From: Bordetella sp. H567
Lineage (GTDB): Bacteria; Pseudomonadota; Gammaproteobacteria; Burkholderiales; Burkholderiaceae_B
NCBI RefSeq assembly: GCF_001704295.1
Contig: NZ_CP012334.1
Coordinates: 4,352,084-4,416,083, forward strand
Reading direction: 5' to 3'
DNA: 64,000 bases
Part shown: piece by piece, positions 19,964-28,688 of the stretch
Numbering within the stretch: the stretch's first letter is position 1
How the letters are laid out: each line of letters begins with the position of its first letter
Notes under the pieces: model-generated
The model's input: only the letters and a program-made list of their open reading frames with translations
Told to the model about the DNA's origin: nothing
Database searches by the model: none
Made by a program: the position numbers and the translations under genes

Positions 19964-20785
19964 TTAGCGCTTTTTTAGATTGGGTTTCGGTTTGGTTTTC
20001 GATTCGGCTTCCGGCAGCGGCGCCAGGGCCAGGGCAAACCCGTTGGGGTAGCGCAGATCGGCCTGCAATATGGGACGGCCCTCCAGTTTCTGGTTCAATG
20101 CGGGCCAGGCCTGCACGAAGCGCTGGATGCGCGCCGCGAACGGCAGCGCGCCCGGCGGGCCGTTGGGATCCGGCGCATCGGCGCCCGGATCCCGTCCCAG
20201 GTCCAGCTTCAATCCCGTGGACAGCGTGACGCGCCATGCGTAGCGCGCGCTCAATTCCAGGTCCTGGACGCGCATGTCCAGCGGCGCGAACCATCGCGCC
20301 AGCTCCGCGTAGCGCTGCACAACCAGGCTCTCGCTGCCTTCCGGCCCATAGAAGTGGGGCAACGCCGATTCGTCGTCCAATTCGCCCGTGTTCGCGGTGA
20401 ACGATTCCCCCCAGGTATTGATCATCTGGTTCTCGTTCCAGAGCGCCAGAGGCTGCTGTTCCTCGATCCGGACCCGCAGCACGTTGGGCCAGATGCGACG
20501 TATCGCGGCGTGCCGCACCCATGGCGCGGACTCGAATAGTTCGCGGGCCTGGTCCAGGTCCATGGTAAAGAAATTGCCTTTCAGGCCGCCTGCAATGGCC
20601 GCCCGCATGCTGACCGGCGATACATAGTGCAGTTGCGATCCCGGCGCCGCCTCCAGCTCGATGGCGGTCAAATCGAAATACGGCCTTTTGGCCAGCCACA
20701 CCAGCCCCGCCGCCAGCATGGCGAGCACCGCCAGCACGGCAAGCGTGTTGGCGATCAGGTTGGTGGTGCGAGCGTCGTTCCACAC
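19964..20785 (-). CDS. ftsQ: Cell division protein FtsQ
   Basis: 273 aa, bitopic. Short cytoplasmic N terminus, one membrane segment (about 10-32), a POTRA domain beginning FDLTAIELEAAPG, then the beta domain with FYGPEGSE and the FtsB/FtsL-binding C-terminal part. The tail ends in a Lys-rich stretch. GTG 20785 is chosen because it lies 11 bp after the ddl stop and the fold starts there; the open frame upstream overlaps ddl and has no family similarity. Confidence 0.93.
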   Translation of the reverse strand: MWNDARTTNLIANTLAVLAVLAMLAAGLVWLAKRPYFDLTAIELEAAPGSQLHYVSPVSMRAAIAGGLKGNFFTMDLDQARELFESAPWVRHAAIRRIWPNVLRVRIEEQQPLALWNENQMINTWGESFTANTGELDDESALPHFYGPEGSESLVVQRYAELARWFAPLDMRVQDLELSARYAWRVTLSTGLKLDLGRDPGADAPDPNGPPGALPFAARIQRFVQAWPALNQKLEGRPILQADLRYPNGFALALAPLPEAESKTKPKPNLKKR

Positions 20786-20796
20786 GGATAGTCCAA

Positions 20797-21825
20797 TCAG
20801 GGATTGCGCGCCGGGCTGCGCACTTTGCACGCAGCGTCGGACAGGATGGCCACACAGAGTTCGGGATAGGACATGCCGATCGCCTGCGCCGCCTTCGGCA
20901 CCAGCGAATGGCCGGTCATACCCGGCGAGGTATTCATTTCCAGCAGCCAGATGCGCTGGTCGGCGTCCAGGATCAGGTCGGCGCGACCCCAACCCTCGCA
21001 GCCCAGGGCGCGATAGGCCTCCACGCTGATGCGCTGCACCTCGCGCGTGACGGCTTCGGGCAGGTCCGCGGGGCAGAAATACTGCGTATCGTCGGAGAAG
21101 TACTTGTGCTCATAGTCGTAGTTGCCTTCGGGCGCGGCGATTTCGATGACCGGCAGGGCGCGCGCGCCGCGGCCGGCGCCCAGCAGCGCCACCGTCAGCT
21201 CGCGGCCGACGATGAACTGTTCCGCCAGCACTTCGCTGTCGAAACGGGCGGCCTCGGCGTAGGCGTCCTTGATGTCGGAATAGCCGCGCACCTTCGTGAT
21301 CCCCACCGTCGAGCCTTCGTGCGGCGGCTTGATGATCAGCGGCAGGCCCAGCGTGTCCGGCACGCGGCGCAGTTCGGTGTGCGCGTCCAGGATCGCGAAA
21401 TCCGGCGTGGGCAGGCCGTGCTGCAGCCAGATGCGCTTGGTCGTGATCTTGTCCATGGCGATGGCCGACGCCGCCGGCCCGCTCCCCGTGTAGGGGATGC
21501 CCAGCAGTTCGAGCGCGCCCTGGATCGTGCCGTCCTCGCCGTAGCGGCCATGCAGCGCGATAAACACGCGATCGAAACGCGCGGCTTCCAGGTCGGCGAA
21601 CGACCGCAGGCCCGTATCGAACAGGTGCGCGTCCACGCCCACGCTTTGCAGCGCTTCGTGGACCCCCGCCCCAGACATCAGGGACACTTCGCGTTCCGCC
21701 GAGCGGCCGCCATACAGCACGCCGACGCGGCCCAAGCCGCGTCCATCCGGACCGGCCTTGGCGGCGGCGCGGGCGCGGCGCATGCTTTCCTCGCGCATGG
21801 CCCCGTCAAATGTCGGCTGGCTCAT
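20797..21825 (-). CDS. ddl: D-alanine--D-alanine ligase
   Basis: 342 aa, ATP-grasp enzyme making D-Ala-D-Ala for the UDP-MurNAc pentapeptide. Visible: [21 protein letters not shown], the Ser-containing loop [16 protein letters not shown], and the Mg2+ site [24 protein letters not shown] 21825 has AGGAGGG 7 nt upstream, supplied by the remains of the 81-bp repeat that also forms the MurC tail. It overlaps murC by 4 bp (ATGA). Confidence 0.97.
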   Translation of the reverse strand: MSQPTFDGAMREESMRRARAAAKAGPDGRGLGRVGVLYGGRSAEREVSLMSGAGVHEALQSVGVDAHLFDTGLRSFADLEAARFDRVFIALHGRYGEDGTIQGALELLGIPYTGSGPAASAIAMDKITTKRIWLQHGLPTPDFAILDAHTELRRVPDTLGLPLIIKPPHEGSTVGITKVRGYSDIKDAYAEAARFDSEVLAEQFIVGRELTVALLGAGRGARALPVIEIAAPEGNYDYEHKYFSDDTQYFCPADLPEAVTREVQRISVEAYRALGCEGWGRADLILDADQRIWLLEMNTSPGMTGHSLVPKAAQAIGMSYPELCVAILSDAACKVRSPARNP

Positions 21826-23330
21826 TGAACTACCCTCCTGTCGCCGCGCGACTCATACCCGGCGTAGGCCGTGGATGCACCACCGTCCTGCCGCTGTGCG
21901 ACTGCCTCCCCGCGGGAAGGTGCGCTGGCCATTTCGCCGATCTGCGCCGGCACCTTGCTGATGGAGCCGGCGCCCATCACGATCACGACATCGCCGTCGC
22001 GCACGAAATCCAGCGCGGCCTGCGGCAGTTCGGCGACGTCCTCGACGAACACCGGCTCGACCTTGCCGGCCACGCGCAGCGCCCGCGCCAGGGCGCGGCC
22101 GTCCGCCGCCACCAGCGGCGCTTCGCCGGCCGCATAGACCTCGGTCAACAGCACCGCGTCGGCCGTACCCAGCACGCGGACGAAATCCTCGAAGCAATCG
22201 CGCGTGCGGGTATAGCGGTGCGGCTGGAAGGCCAGCACGATGCGGCGGTCAGACCAGGCGCCCCGGGCCGCGGCCAGCGTCGCGGCCATTTCCACCGGAT
22301 GATGGCCGTAATCGTCGATCACGGTGAACCGGCCGCCGCCATGTGCCGCCGGGACGGCGAAATCGCCGATATGCGTGAAACGCCGGTTGACTCCGTTGAA
22401 GGACTCCAGCGCACCGCAGATGGCCTCGTCGGGCACGCCTAGTTCGGATGCCACGGCGATGGCCGCCAGCGCGTTGCGCACGTTGTGCAGCCCCGGCAGA
22501 TTCAGGCACACCGACAAGGGCGGCAACTCGATATCGCGGTCGCGCCGGACGACGTCGAAACACATGCGGGTGCCGTCGGCCCGCACATTGCGGCCGGCCA
22601 CCTGGGCTTCGCCATTCAGGCCGTAGGTCGTCACGGGGCGCGATACGAAAGGCATGATCTCGCGCACATTGGCATCGTCGCTGCACAGTACGGCGCTGCC
22701 GTAGAAAGGCAGCTTCTGCGTGAACTCGATGAAGGCGCTCTTCAGGCGGGCGACGTCGTGGCCATAGGTGTCCATGTGGTCGGCGTCGATATTCGTGACG
22801 ATGGCCATGACCGGCAGCAGGTTCAGGAACGAGGCATCGGACTCGTCGGCCTCGACCACGATGTACTCGCCCTGCCCCAGCCGCGCATTGGCGCCCACGG
22901 AATTCAACCGGCCGCCGATCACGAAGGTGGGATCCAGGCCCCCGGCCGCCAGGACGCTGGCCACCAGGCTGGTCGTGGTGGTCTTGCCGTGCGTGCCGGC
23001 GATCGCGATGCCGCGCTTCAAGCGCATGAGCTCGGCCAGCATGATGGCGCGCGGCACGACCGGAATGCGCGCGGCGCGCGCCGCGATGACTTCAGGATTG
23101 TCGCCTGCCACCGCGGTGGACGTGACGATGGCATCGGCGCCCACGATATTCGCGGCCGTGTGGCCGACGACGATCGACATGCCCAGCCCGGACAGCCGTC
23201 GCGTCACCGCGGAATCGTGCAGATCGGAACCGCTGACGCGATAGCCCAGGTTCAACAGCACTTCCGCGATGCCGCTCATCCCGGAGCCGCCGATCCCGAC
23301 GAAATGGATATGTTGGATACGATGTTTCAT
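21822..23330 (-). CDS. murC: UDP-N-acetylmuramate--L-alanine ligase MurC
   Basis: 502 aa. Adds L-Ala to UDP-MurNAc. N-terminal Rossmann loop [18 protein letters not shown]-loop GTHGKTTTT (about 115), and the ligase motif [15 protein letters not shown] 23330 overlaps the murG stop (ATGA) and gives the standard N terminus. The last 30 residues or so (from [17 protein letters not shown]) come from a repeat unit, so the native enzyme probably ended near QIGEMAS. Confidence 0.97.
   Translation of the reverse strand: MKHRIQHIHFVGIGGSGMSGIAEVLLNLGYRVSGSDLHDSAVTRRLSGLGMSIVVGHTAANIVGADAIVTSTAVAGDNPEVIAARAARIPVVPRAIMLAELMRLKRGIAIAGTHGKTTTTSLVASVLAAGGLDPTFVIGGRLNSVGANARLGQGEYIVVEADESDASFLNLLPVMAIVTNIDADHMDTYGHDVARLKSAFIEFTQKLPFYGSAVLCSDDANVREIMPFVSRPVTTYGLNGEAQVAGRNVRADGTRMCFDVVRRDRDIELPPLSVCLNLPGLHNVRNALAAIAVASELGVPDEAICGALESFNGVNRRFTHIGDFAVPAAHGGGRFTVIDDYGHHPVEMAATLAAARGAWSDRRIVLAFQPHRYTRTRDCFEDFVRVLGTADAVLLTEVYAAGEAPLVAADGRALARALRVAGKVEPVFVEDVAELPQAALDFVRDGDVVIVMGAGSISKVPAQIGEMASAPSRGEAVAQRQDGGASTAYAGYESRGDRRVVQ
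21826..21930 (-). repeat. Degenerate copy of the 81-bp repeat, murC 3' end / ddl start
   Basis: On the minus strand a weakened unit (encoding [17 protein letters not shown]) is followed by a second, intact short module: GTCGC-gcg-GCGAC, AGGAGGG (21833-21839), TAGTTCA and the ddl ATG. The spacing from AGGAGGG to the start is 7 nt, the same as at mgtE. The block is translated as the last 30 or so residues of MurC. Confidence 0.75.
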
Positions 23331-24742
23331 GATGCTTGTTTCACTCCCCCGCCCACACGACGGACCGCGACGGCTTCGCAGACGTCGGCGATGTGGCGGG
23401 CCGCATCCGGCATGGCGCGGGCACGCGCGCGGGCAGCGACGGCCTGCAGCTCGTCGCGGCCGCGCTGCGCCAGCCAGTCCGCCAGCCATTGCGGGGTCAA
23501 TTCGGTCTGCTGGCGCAGCCAGGCGGCGCCGGCGTCGCTCAGGTACCGCGCGTTGGCGGTCTGGTGGTCGTCGATGGCATGCGGGAAGGGCACGAACAGC
23601 GCCGCCACGCCGGCCGCGGCGATTTCAGCCACCGTCATCGCGCCCGCGCGGCAAATCACCACATCGGCGGCCGCCAGCGCGTTCGCCATATCGTCGATGA
23701 AAGCGCGGCAGTCTGCCCGCACGCCCGCAGCGGCATAGGCGGCGCGCAAGGCATCGATATGCTGCTCGCCCGCCTGGTGCGTGACGCGCGGCCGGGCATT
23801 TTCAGGCAGCAGCGCCAGCGCCTGCGGCACCACCGTGTTCAAGGCCTGCGCGCCCAGGCTGCCGCCCACCACCAGTACGTTCAGCGCGCCGGCACGGCTG
23901 GCGTAGCGCTGTTCCGGGGCGGCGACAGCGCAGAGCTCGCGGCGCACGGGGTTGCCGACCATCTCGCCGCGCGGCAGCACCTTCGGGAAGCCGGTCAACA
24001 CCCGGCGAGCCAGACGCGCCAGCGTCCGGTTGGCCGTGCCCGCCACGGCGTTCTGCTCATGCACCACCAAGGGCACGCGGCGCAAGACCGCGGCCAGGCC
24101 GCCGGGGAAGGCGACATAACCGCCCATGCCCAGCACCACGTCGGGGTGCTCGGCCGACAGGTGCCGCCATGCCTGGCGCGTGGCCGCGAACAGGCGGCCG
24201 GGCAATTGCAGCAGCGCCGGTACGCCGCGGCCGCGCAAGCCCTGAAACCGCAGTTCGGCCATGGGGATGCCTTGCGCGGGCACCAGGCGCCCTTCCATCT
24301 TGTCCGGATTGCCCAGCCACAGGACGCGCCATCCGCGTTCGCGCAGCACCGCGGCCACGGCCAGGCCCGGCATGATATGCCCGCCCGTACCGCCGGCCAT
24401 GATCAGCGCAACCCGGGACAGAGGCCCCTCCTGTCGCTGCGCGACTGCCTCCCCAAGGGAGGGCGCGCGTTCTTCGGGCGGCCGGGCGAACGCGCTGGAC
24501 GATGGGCCCTCCTGTCGCTGCGCGACTGCCTCCCCAAGGGAGGGCACGCGTTCTTCGGGCGGCCGGGCGAACGCGCTGGACGATGAGCCCTCCTGTCGCT
24601 GCGCGACTGCCTCCCCAAGGGAGGGCACGCGTTCTTCGGGCGGCCGGGCGAACGCGCTGGACGATGAGCCCTCCTGTCGCTGCGCGACTGCCTCCCCAAG
24701 GGAGGGCACGCGTTCTTCGGGCGGCCGGGCGAACGCGCTCAT
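23327..24742 (-). CDS. murG: MurG glycosyltransferase with repeat-derived N-terminal extension
   Basis: 471 aa if started at ATG 24742, which overlaps the ftsW stop as ATGA. Residues 2-109 are four tandem 27-residue repeats ([22 protein letters not shown]). Then comes the normal enzyme: [18 protein letters not shown], the second [10 protein letters not shown] loop and the UDP-GlcNAc site [26 protein letters not shown]. It makes lipid II at the inner membrane. No ATG, GTG or TTG stands at the usual start; CTG 24421, five bases after AGGAGG, would give a normal 364-aa MurG. Which start is used cannot be told here. Confidence 0.95.
   Translation of the reverse strand: MSAFARPPEERVPSLGEAVAQRQEGSSSSAFARPPEERVPSLGEAVAQRQEGSSSSAFARPPEERVPSLGEAVAQRQEGPSSSAFARPPEERAPSLGEAVAQRQEGPLSRVALIMAGGTGGHIMPGLAVAAVLRERGWRVLWLGNPDKMEGRLVPAQGIPMAELRFQGLRGRGVPALLQLPGRLFAATRQAWRHLSAEHPDVVLGMGGYVAFPGGLAAVLRRVPLVVHEQNAVAGTANRTLARLARRVLTGFPKVLPRGEMVGNPVRRELCAVAAPEQRYASRAGALNVLVVGGSLGAQALNTVVPQALALLPENARPRVTHQAGEQHIDALRAAYAAAGVRADCRAFIDDMANALAAADVVICRAGAMTVAEIAAAGVAALFVPFPHAIDDHQTANARYLSDAGAAWLRQQTELTPQWLADWLAQRGRDELQAVAARARARAMPDAARHIADVCEAVAVRRVGGGVKQAS
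24416..24739 (-). repeat. Four tandem 81-bp in-frame repeats at the murG start
   Basis: Units, read on the minus strand: 24659-24739, 24578-24658, 24497-24577 and 24416-24496. They are nearly identical, 27 codons each, with no stop. Each has the hairpin CCTCCC-ttg-GGGAGG, the hairpin GTCGC-gca-GCGAC and AGGAGGG. The first starts directly after the murG ATG; the last runs into the conserved MurG sequence at RVALIMAGG. Units 1-3 differ from each other at only a few bases, which points to recent amplification. Confidence 0.95.
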
Positions 24743-25932
24743 ACCCGCCCCCCGCGCATCATCGTGCGACTTTCGAGGTCCACGCGGATCAGCATGGCCA
24801 GGGCGACGAGATTCATGACGACACCCGAGCCGCCGTAGCTCATCAGCGGCAGCGTCAGGCCCTTGGTGGGCAGCAGGCCCAGGCACACGCCCATGTTGAT
24901 GAAGGCCTGGACACCGAACCAGATCGCGACGCCCTGCGCCAGCATGCCGGCGAACGTGCGCTCCATGGCGATGGCCTGGCGGCCGATTTCGAAGCCGCGC
25001 AGCACGATGATCGCGAACAGCGCAATCACGAGCATCACGCCGGCGAAGCCCAATTCCTCGCCGACCACCGCCATCAGGAAGTCGGTATGGGCTTCCGGCA
25101 GGTAATGCAGTTTTTCGACACTGGCGCCCAGGCCCACGCCGAACCACTCACCGCGGCCCAGCGCGATCAGCGAATGCGACAACTGATAGGCGCTGCCATA
25201 GGCGTTGTCCTGGTTCCAGGGATCCAGATACGCGAACAAGCGCGCACGCCGCCAGGGCGATGCCCAGATCAGCAGCAGGAAGGTGCTGACCAGCACGCCC
25301 AGCAGGCTGCTGAAATACTTGCCGTTGATGCCGCCCAGGAACAGGATGCCGATGGCGATGGCCACGATCACCATGAATGCACCCAGATCGGGCTCCAGCA
25401 GCAGGAACATGCCGACGCCACCCAGCGCGCACGCCATCGGCAGGAAGCCGCGCGCGAAATTCTGCATGTGTTCCTGCTTGCGCACCGTGTAGTCGGCCGC
25501 GTACAACAGGGCCGCGACCTTCATCAACTCGGAGGGCTGGAAGTTGATCGGTCCGAGTGGAATCCAGCGGTGCGAACCGTTCACCTCGCGTCCGATGCCG
25601 GGCACCAGGACGATCGCCAGCAGGAACAGCGCCAGGACGAACAGGGGCACGGCCAGGCGCTGCCATGCGCGGATCGGCACGGTGATGGCGCAGGCCGCGG
25701 CGATCAGGCCGACGGTCACGAAGGCGGCATGCCGCACCACGAAATAGTATTGGCCGTAGGCCGCGTAGCGCGGCCCGTCCGCCAGCGCGATGGAGGCCGA
25801 ATACACCATCAGCAGGCCGAGCGACAGCAGCGTCCCGGCGGCGATGACCAGCGGCATGTCGAAGCTGCGCATGCGCGTGCGCCCCGGCCGGACCGCGTTC
25901 ACGCTTCCCGTCAGATCGGCGAACAAGCTCAT
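24739..25932 (-). CDS. ftsW: Lipid II polymerase FtsW (SEDS)
   Basis: 397 aa, ten predicted membrane segments. Polymerises lipid II at the septum together with FtsI. Conserved SEDS elements: [28 protein letters not shown], and the late [22 protein letters not shown] 25932 overlaps the stop of a 12-codon leader frame (25929-25967). GGGAGG lies 7 nt upstream of the ATG, so FtsW also has its own ribosome-binding site. Confidence 0.97.
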   Translation of the reverse strand: MSLFADLTGSVNAVRPGRTRMRSFDMPLVIAAGTLLSLGLLMVYSASIALADGPRYAAYGQYYFVVRHAAFVTVGLIAAACAITVPIRAWQRLAVPLFVLALFLLAIVLVPGIGREVNGSHRWIPLGPINFQPSELMKVAALLYAADYTVRKQEHMQNFARGFLPMACALGGVGMFLLLEPDLGAFMVIVAIAIGILFLGGINGKYFSSLLGVLVSTFLLLIWASPWRRARLFAYLDPWNQDNAYGSAYQLSHSLIALGRGEWFGVGLGASVEKLHYLPEAHTDFLMAVVGEELGFAGVMLVIALFAIIVLRGFEIGRQAIAMERTFAGMLAQGVAIWFGVQAFINMGVCLGLLPTKGLTLPLMSYGGSGVVMNLVALAMLIRVDLESRTMMRGGRV

Positions 25933-25967
25933 CGTTGGCCTCCCTTATCGCTGCGCGGCGCGCTCAC
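25929..25967 (-). CDS. Possible 12-codon leader peptide coupled to ftsW
   Basis: In the murD-ftsW gap, GAGGG (part of TGAGGG at the murD stop) is followed by TACACCA and GTG 25967. The frame encodes [12 protein letters not shown] and stops at TGA 25931-25929, which overlaps the ftsW ATG as ATGA. The string GAGGGTACACCAGTGAGCGC is nearly that of the mgtE repeat junction, so the leader looks like a repeat remnant. Translation is inferred from the start signal and coupling geometry. Confidence 0.4.
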   Translation of the reverse strand: MSAPRSDKGGQR

Positions 25968-25977
25968 TGGTGTACCC

Positions 25978-27522
25978 TCATGCCACTTCCCCCCGGTCCA
26001 ATGCCAGTTCCTGCGCTTCTTGCGCGAAGACCTGGCCGCGGTGCACGTAGTTGCGGAACATATCCATGCTGGCGCAGGCGGGCGACAGCAGGACCGCATC
26101 GCCGGCCTGCGCGAGCGTCATCGCCTGGCGGACAGCGTCGCGCATGTCGGCCGCCTGCACGCAGGCGACACCGGTGGCCGCCAGGGCCTTGCCGATCTCC
26201 GGACCGTCCTGGCCTATCAGCACCAAGGCGCGCGCATGACGCGCGACCGGGGCGACCAGCGGCGAAAAATCCTGTCCCTTGCCCAGGCCCCCGGCGATCA
26301 ACACCACCGGCTGGCCCAGTCCTTCCAGCGCCGCCACGGTGGCGCCGACGTTGGTGCCCTTGCTGTCGTTGATGAAATCGACATCGCCGATCCGCCGCAC
26401 GAACTCCACGCGGTTCGGTTCGCCGGCATATTCGCGCGCCGCGCGCAGCATGGGGCCCCAGCCGATGTCCAGTGCGCGGCCCAGGGCCAGCGCCGCCAGC
26501 GTGTTGGTGGCGTTGTGCATGCCGCGGATGCGCAGGGCATCCACCGGCATCAGCCTGGACACGCGCCCCGGCGGCCGCGACGGTGGCGGCGCATCCTTCT
26601 TGCGGCGGGCCGGCGTGGGGGCGGGAATGTCGAAATCGCTGGCCTCGCTGGCCGCCAGCCATGCCACGCCCTGGCCCGGCTCCAATCCCATGTCGCCGAC
26701 CAGTACCGGCAGGTCGCGGCCGAAACTGCGCACGCGCGTGTGGTCCAGGCTTTCCACCATGCCCGCCGTCAAAGGATCGTCGCGGTTCACGATGGCGATG
26801 CGCGCCATGGAGAGCAGGCGCCCCTTGGCTTGCGCATAGGCCTGCATATCGCCATGCCAGTCCAGGTGATCCTGCGTGACGTTCAACACGACGCCGGCAT
26901 CGGCGGCCAGACTATGCGTGGTCTGCAGCTGGAAGCTGGATAGCTCCAGCACCCAGGCTTGCGGCAGCGTGTTGTTATCCAGTGCATCCATCAGCGCGGT
27001 CAAGGCGGCCGGGCCGATGTTGCCCGCCGCGCGCGCGGTCATGCCCGCGGCTTCGATCATGGCCCGGGTCAGGGCCGTCACCGTGGTCTTGCCGTTGGTG
27101 CCCGTGACGGCCACCAGGCGCGGATGGTAGTCGCGGCTTTGCGCCAGCGCGGCCAGCGCCCGGGCGAACAGCTCGATTTCGCCCACGATCTCGATGCCGC
27201 GCTTCCGGGCTTCGGCCAGCAGCGCCTGCGCGGGCGGCTGGTCGGGCGCCAGGCCCGGACTGATGACGACCTGCGCCACGCCGTCCAGCAGCGCGGGATC
27301 AAAGGCGTCGCCGCCCAGGCGATAGTCGGGTTGTTCCTGTTCGGCCATCCCGTCGAATACCGCGCGCAGCTGTGCCAGGCCGCCCGGCTGTTCGCGGGTG
27401 TCGGCGATACGCAGGCGCGCGCCGCTGCGCGCGCACCAGCGCGCGGCGGCAATACCGGTTTCGCCCAGTCCTAGAATCAGGACGCGAGACGTATCCGAGA
27501 CGGAAAAATCCGTTGCGCTCAT
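25978..27522 (-). CDS. murD: UDP-N-acetylmuramoylalanine--D-glutamate ligase MurD
   Basis: 514 aa, longer than the usual 440 or so. Rossmann start [17 protein letters not shown]-loop [13 protein letters not shown] (about 137), and [23 protein letters not shown] Pro/Arg/Lys-rich insert with [19 protein letters not shown] sits around residue 310 before [10 protein letters not shown], and accounts for part of the extra length. It overlaps the mraY stop (ATGA). Confidence 0.97.
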   Translation of the reverse strand: MSATDFSVSDTSRVLILGLGETGIAAARWCARSGARLRIADTREQPGGLAQLRAVFDGMAEQEQPDYRLGGDAFDPALLDGVAQVVISPGLAPDQPPAQALLAEARKRGIEIVGEIELFARALAALAQSRDYHPRLVAVTGTNGKTTVTALTRAMIEAAGMTARAAGNIGPAALTALMDALDNNTLPQAWVLELSSFQLQTTHSLAADAGVVLNVTQDHLDWHGDMQAYAQAKGRLLSMARIAIVNRDDPLTAGMVESLDHTRVRSFGRDLPVLVGDMGLEPGQGVAWLAASEASDFDIPAPTPARRKKDAPPPSRPPGRVSRLMPVDALRIRGMHNATNTLAALALGRALDIGWGPMLRAAREYAGEPNRVEFVRRIGDVDFINDSKGTNVGATVAALEGLGQPVVLIAGGLGKGQDFSPLVAPVARHARALVLIGQDGPEIGKALAATGVACVQAADMRDAVRQAMTLAQAGDAVLLSPACASMDMFRNYVHRGQVFAQEAQELALDRGEVA

Positions 27523-28688
27523 CGCAATTTCAACGTTGAAAGGCCAATCAAAACCAGCATCATGCTGATGATCCAGAACCGCACGACAACCTGGGTCTCT
27601 TTCCAGCCGCTCACTTCAAAATGATGATGCAGCGGCGCCATGCGAAAGATGCGCCGGCCTTCGCCGTACTTGCGTTTCGTGTATTTGAACCAGCTGACCT
27701 GCACCATCACCGACAGCGTTTCAACGACGAACACGCCGCCCATGATGAAAAGCACGATTTCCTGGCGCGCAATGACGGCCACGGTGCCCAGCGCGCCGCC
27801 CAGGGCCAGCGCGCCGACGTCACCCATGAACACCTGCGCGGGATAGGCGTTGAACCATAAAAACGCCAACCCGGCCCCCGCCAGCGCCGCGCACAGCACC
27901 AGTAATTCCGCCGCGCCGGGCACATAGGGGAACAGCAGGTACTTGGAATAGTCGGCACGCCCGATCACATAGGCGAAGATGCCCAGCGCCCCGCCCACCA
28001 TGACCGTCGGCATGATGGCCAGGCCGTCCAGGCCGTCGGTCAGGTTGACCGCGTTGCTGGTGCCGACGATCACGAACCACGTCAGCGCGACAAAACCCAG
28101 CACGCCCAGCGGATAGCTGACCGTCTTGAAAAAGGGCACGATGAGGTCCGCGCGCGTCGGCAGCGGCATCGTCAATCCGCTGGCCACCCAATTGCGGAAC
28201 AGCGGCCACAGCTCGGTATTGGCGGGCGCGGATACCGCGAACGCCAGGTAGACGGCCGCCACCAGGCCGATCAGTGCCTGCCAGAAAAACTTCTGGCGCG
28301 CCGGCATCCCTTCCGGATTGCGATGCACCACCTTGCGGTAATCGTCCATCCAGCCGATCAGGCCGAATCCGAAGGTGACCAGCAGTACGACCCAGACGAA
28401 GCGGTTGCTCCAGTCGGCCCACAACAGCGTGCTGACGCCGATCGCGATCAGGATCAGCGCGCCGCCCATGGTCGGCGTGCCGGTCTTGACCAGATGCGTC
28501 TGGGGGCCGTAGGCGCGTACGGCCTGCCCGATCTTGAGTTCCGTCAGCTTGCGGATCACGCGCGGGCCGAAGAACAGGCCGATCAGCAGCGCCGTGGCAC
28601 ACGCGAACACCGCACGCAGCGTGATGTATTCGAAGACCCCAAAGGTACGGATATCGTCGGAAAGCCAGCGGGCGATCTCAAGCAGCAT
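27519..28688 (-). CDS. mraY: Phospho-N-acetylmuramoyl-pentapeptide transferase MraY
   Basis: 389 aa, ten membrane segments. Makes lipid I on the inner membrane. Family motifs: [51 protein letters not shown] and the MAPLHHHFE loop. ATG 28688 is chosen because the normal N terminus MLLEIARWL starts there; it overlaps the murF end by 11 bp. Confidence 0.97.
   Translation of the reverse strand: MLLEIARWLSDDIRTFGVFEYITLRAVFACATALLIGLFFGPRVIRKLTELKIGQAVRAYGPQTHLVKTGTPTMGGALILIAIGVSTLLWADWSNRFVWVVLLVTFGFGLIGWMDDYRKVVHRNPEGMPARQKFFWQALIGLVAAVYLAFAVSAPANTELWPLFRNWVASGLTMPLPTRADLIVPFFKTVSYPLGVLGFVALTWFVIVGTSNAVNLTDGLDGLAIMPTVMVGGALGIFAYVIGRADYSKYLLFPYVPGAAELLVLCAALAGAGLAFLWFNAYPAQVFMGDVGALALGGALGTVAVIARQEIVLFIMGGVFVVETLSVMVQVSWFKYTKRKYGEGRRIFRMAPLHHHFEVSGWKETQVVVRFWIISMMLVLIGLSTLKLR

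Noticed and set aside
24416-24739. CRISPR-like array
   Set aside because: Units are directly tandem with no unique spacers, are 81 bp long, keep the reading frame, and no cas gene is present.
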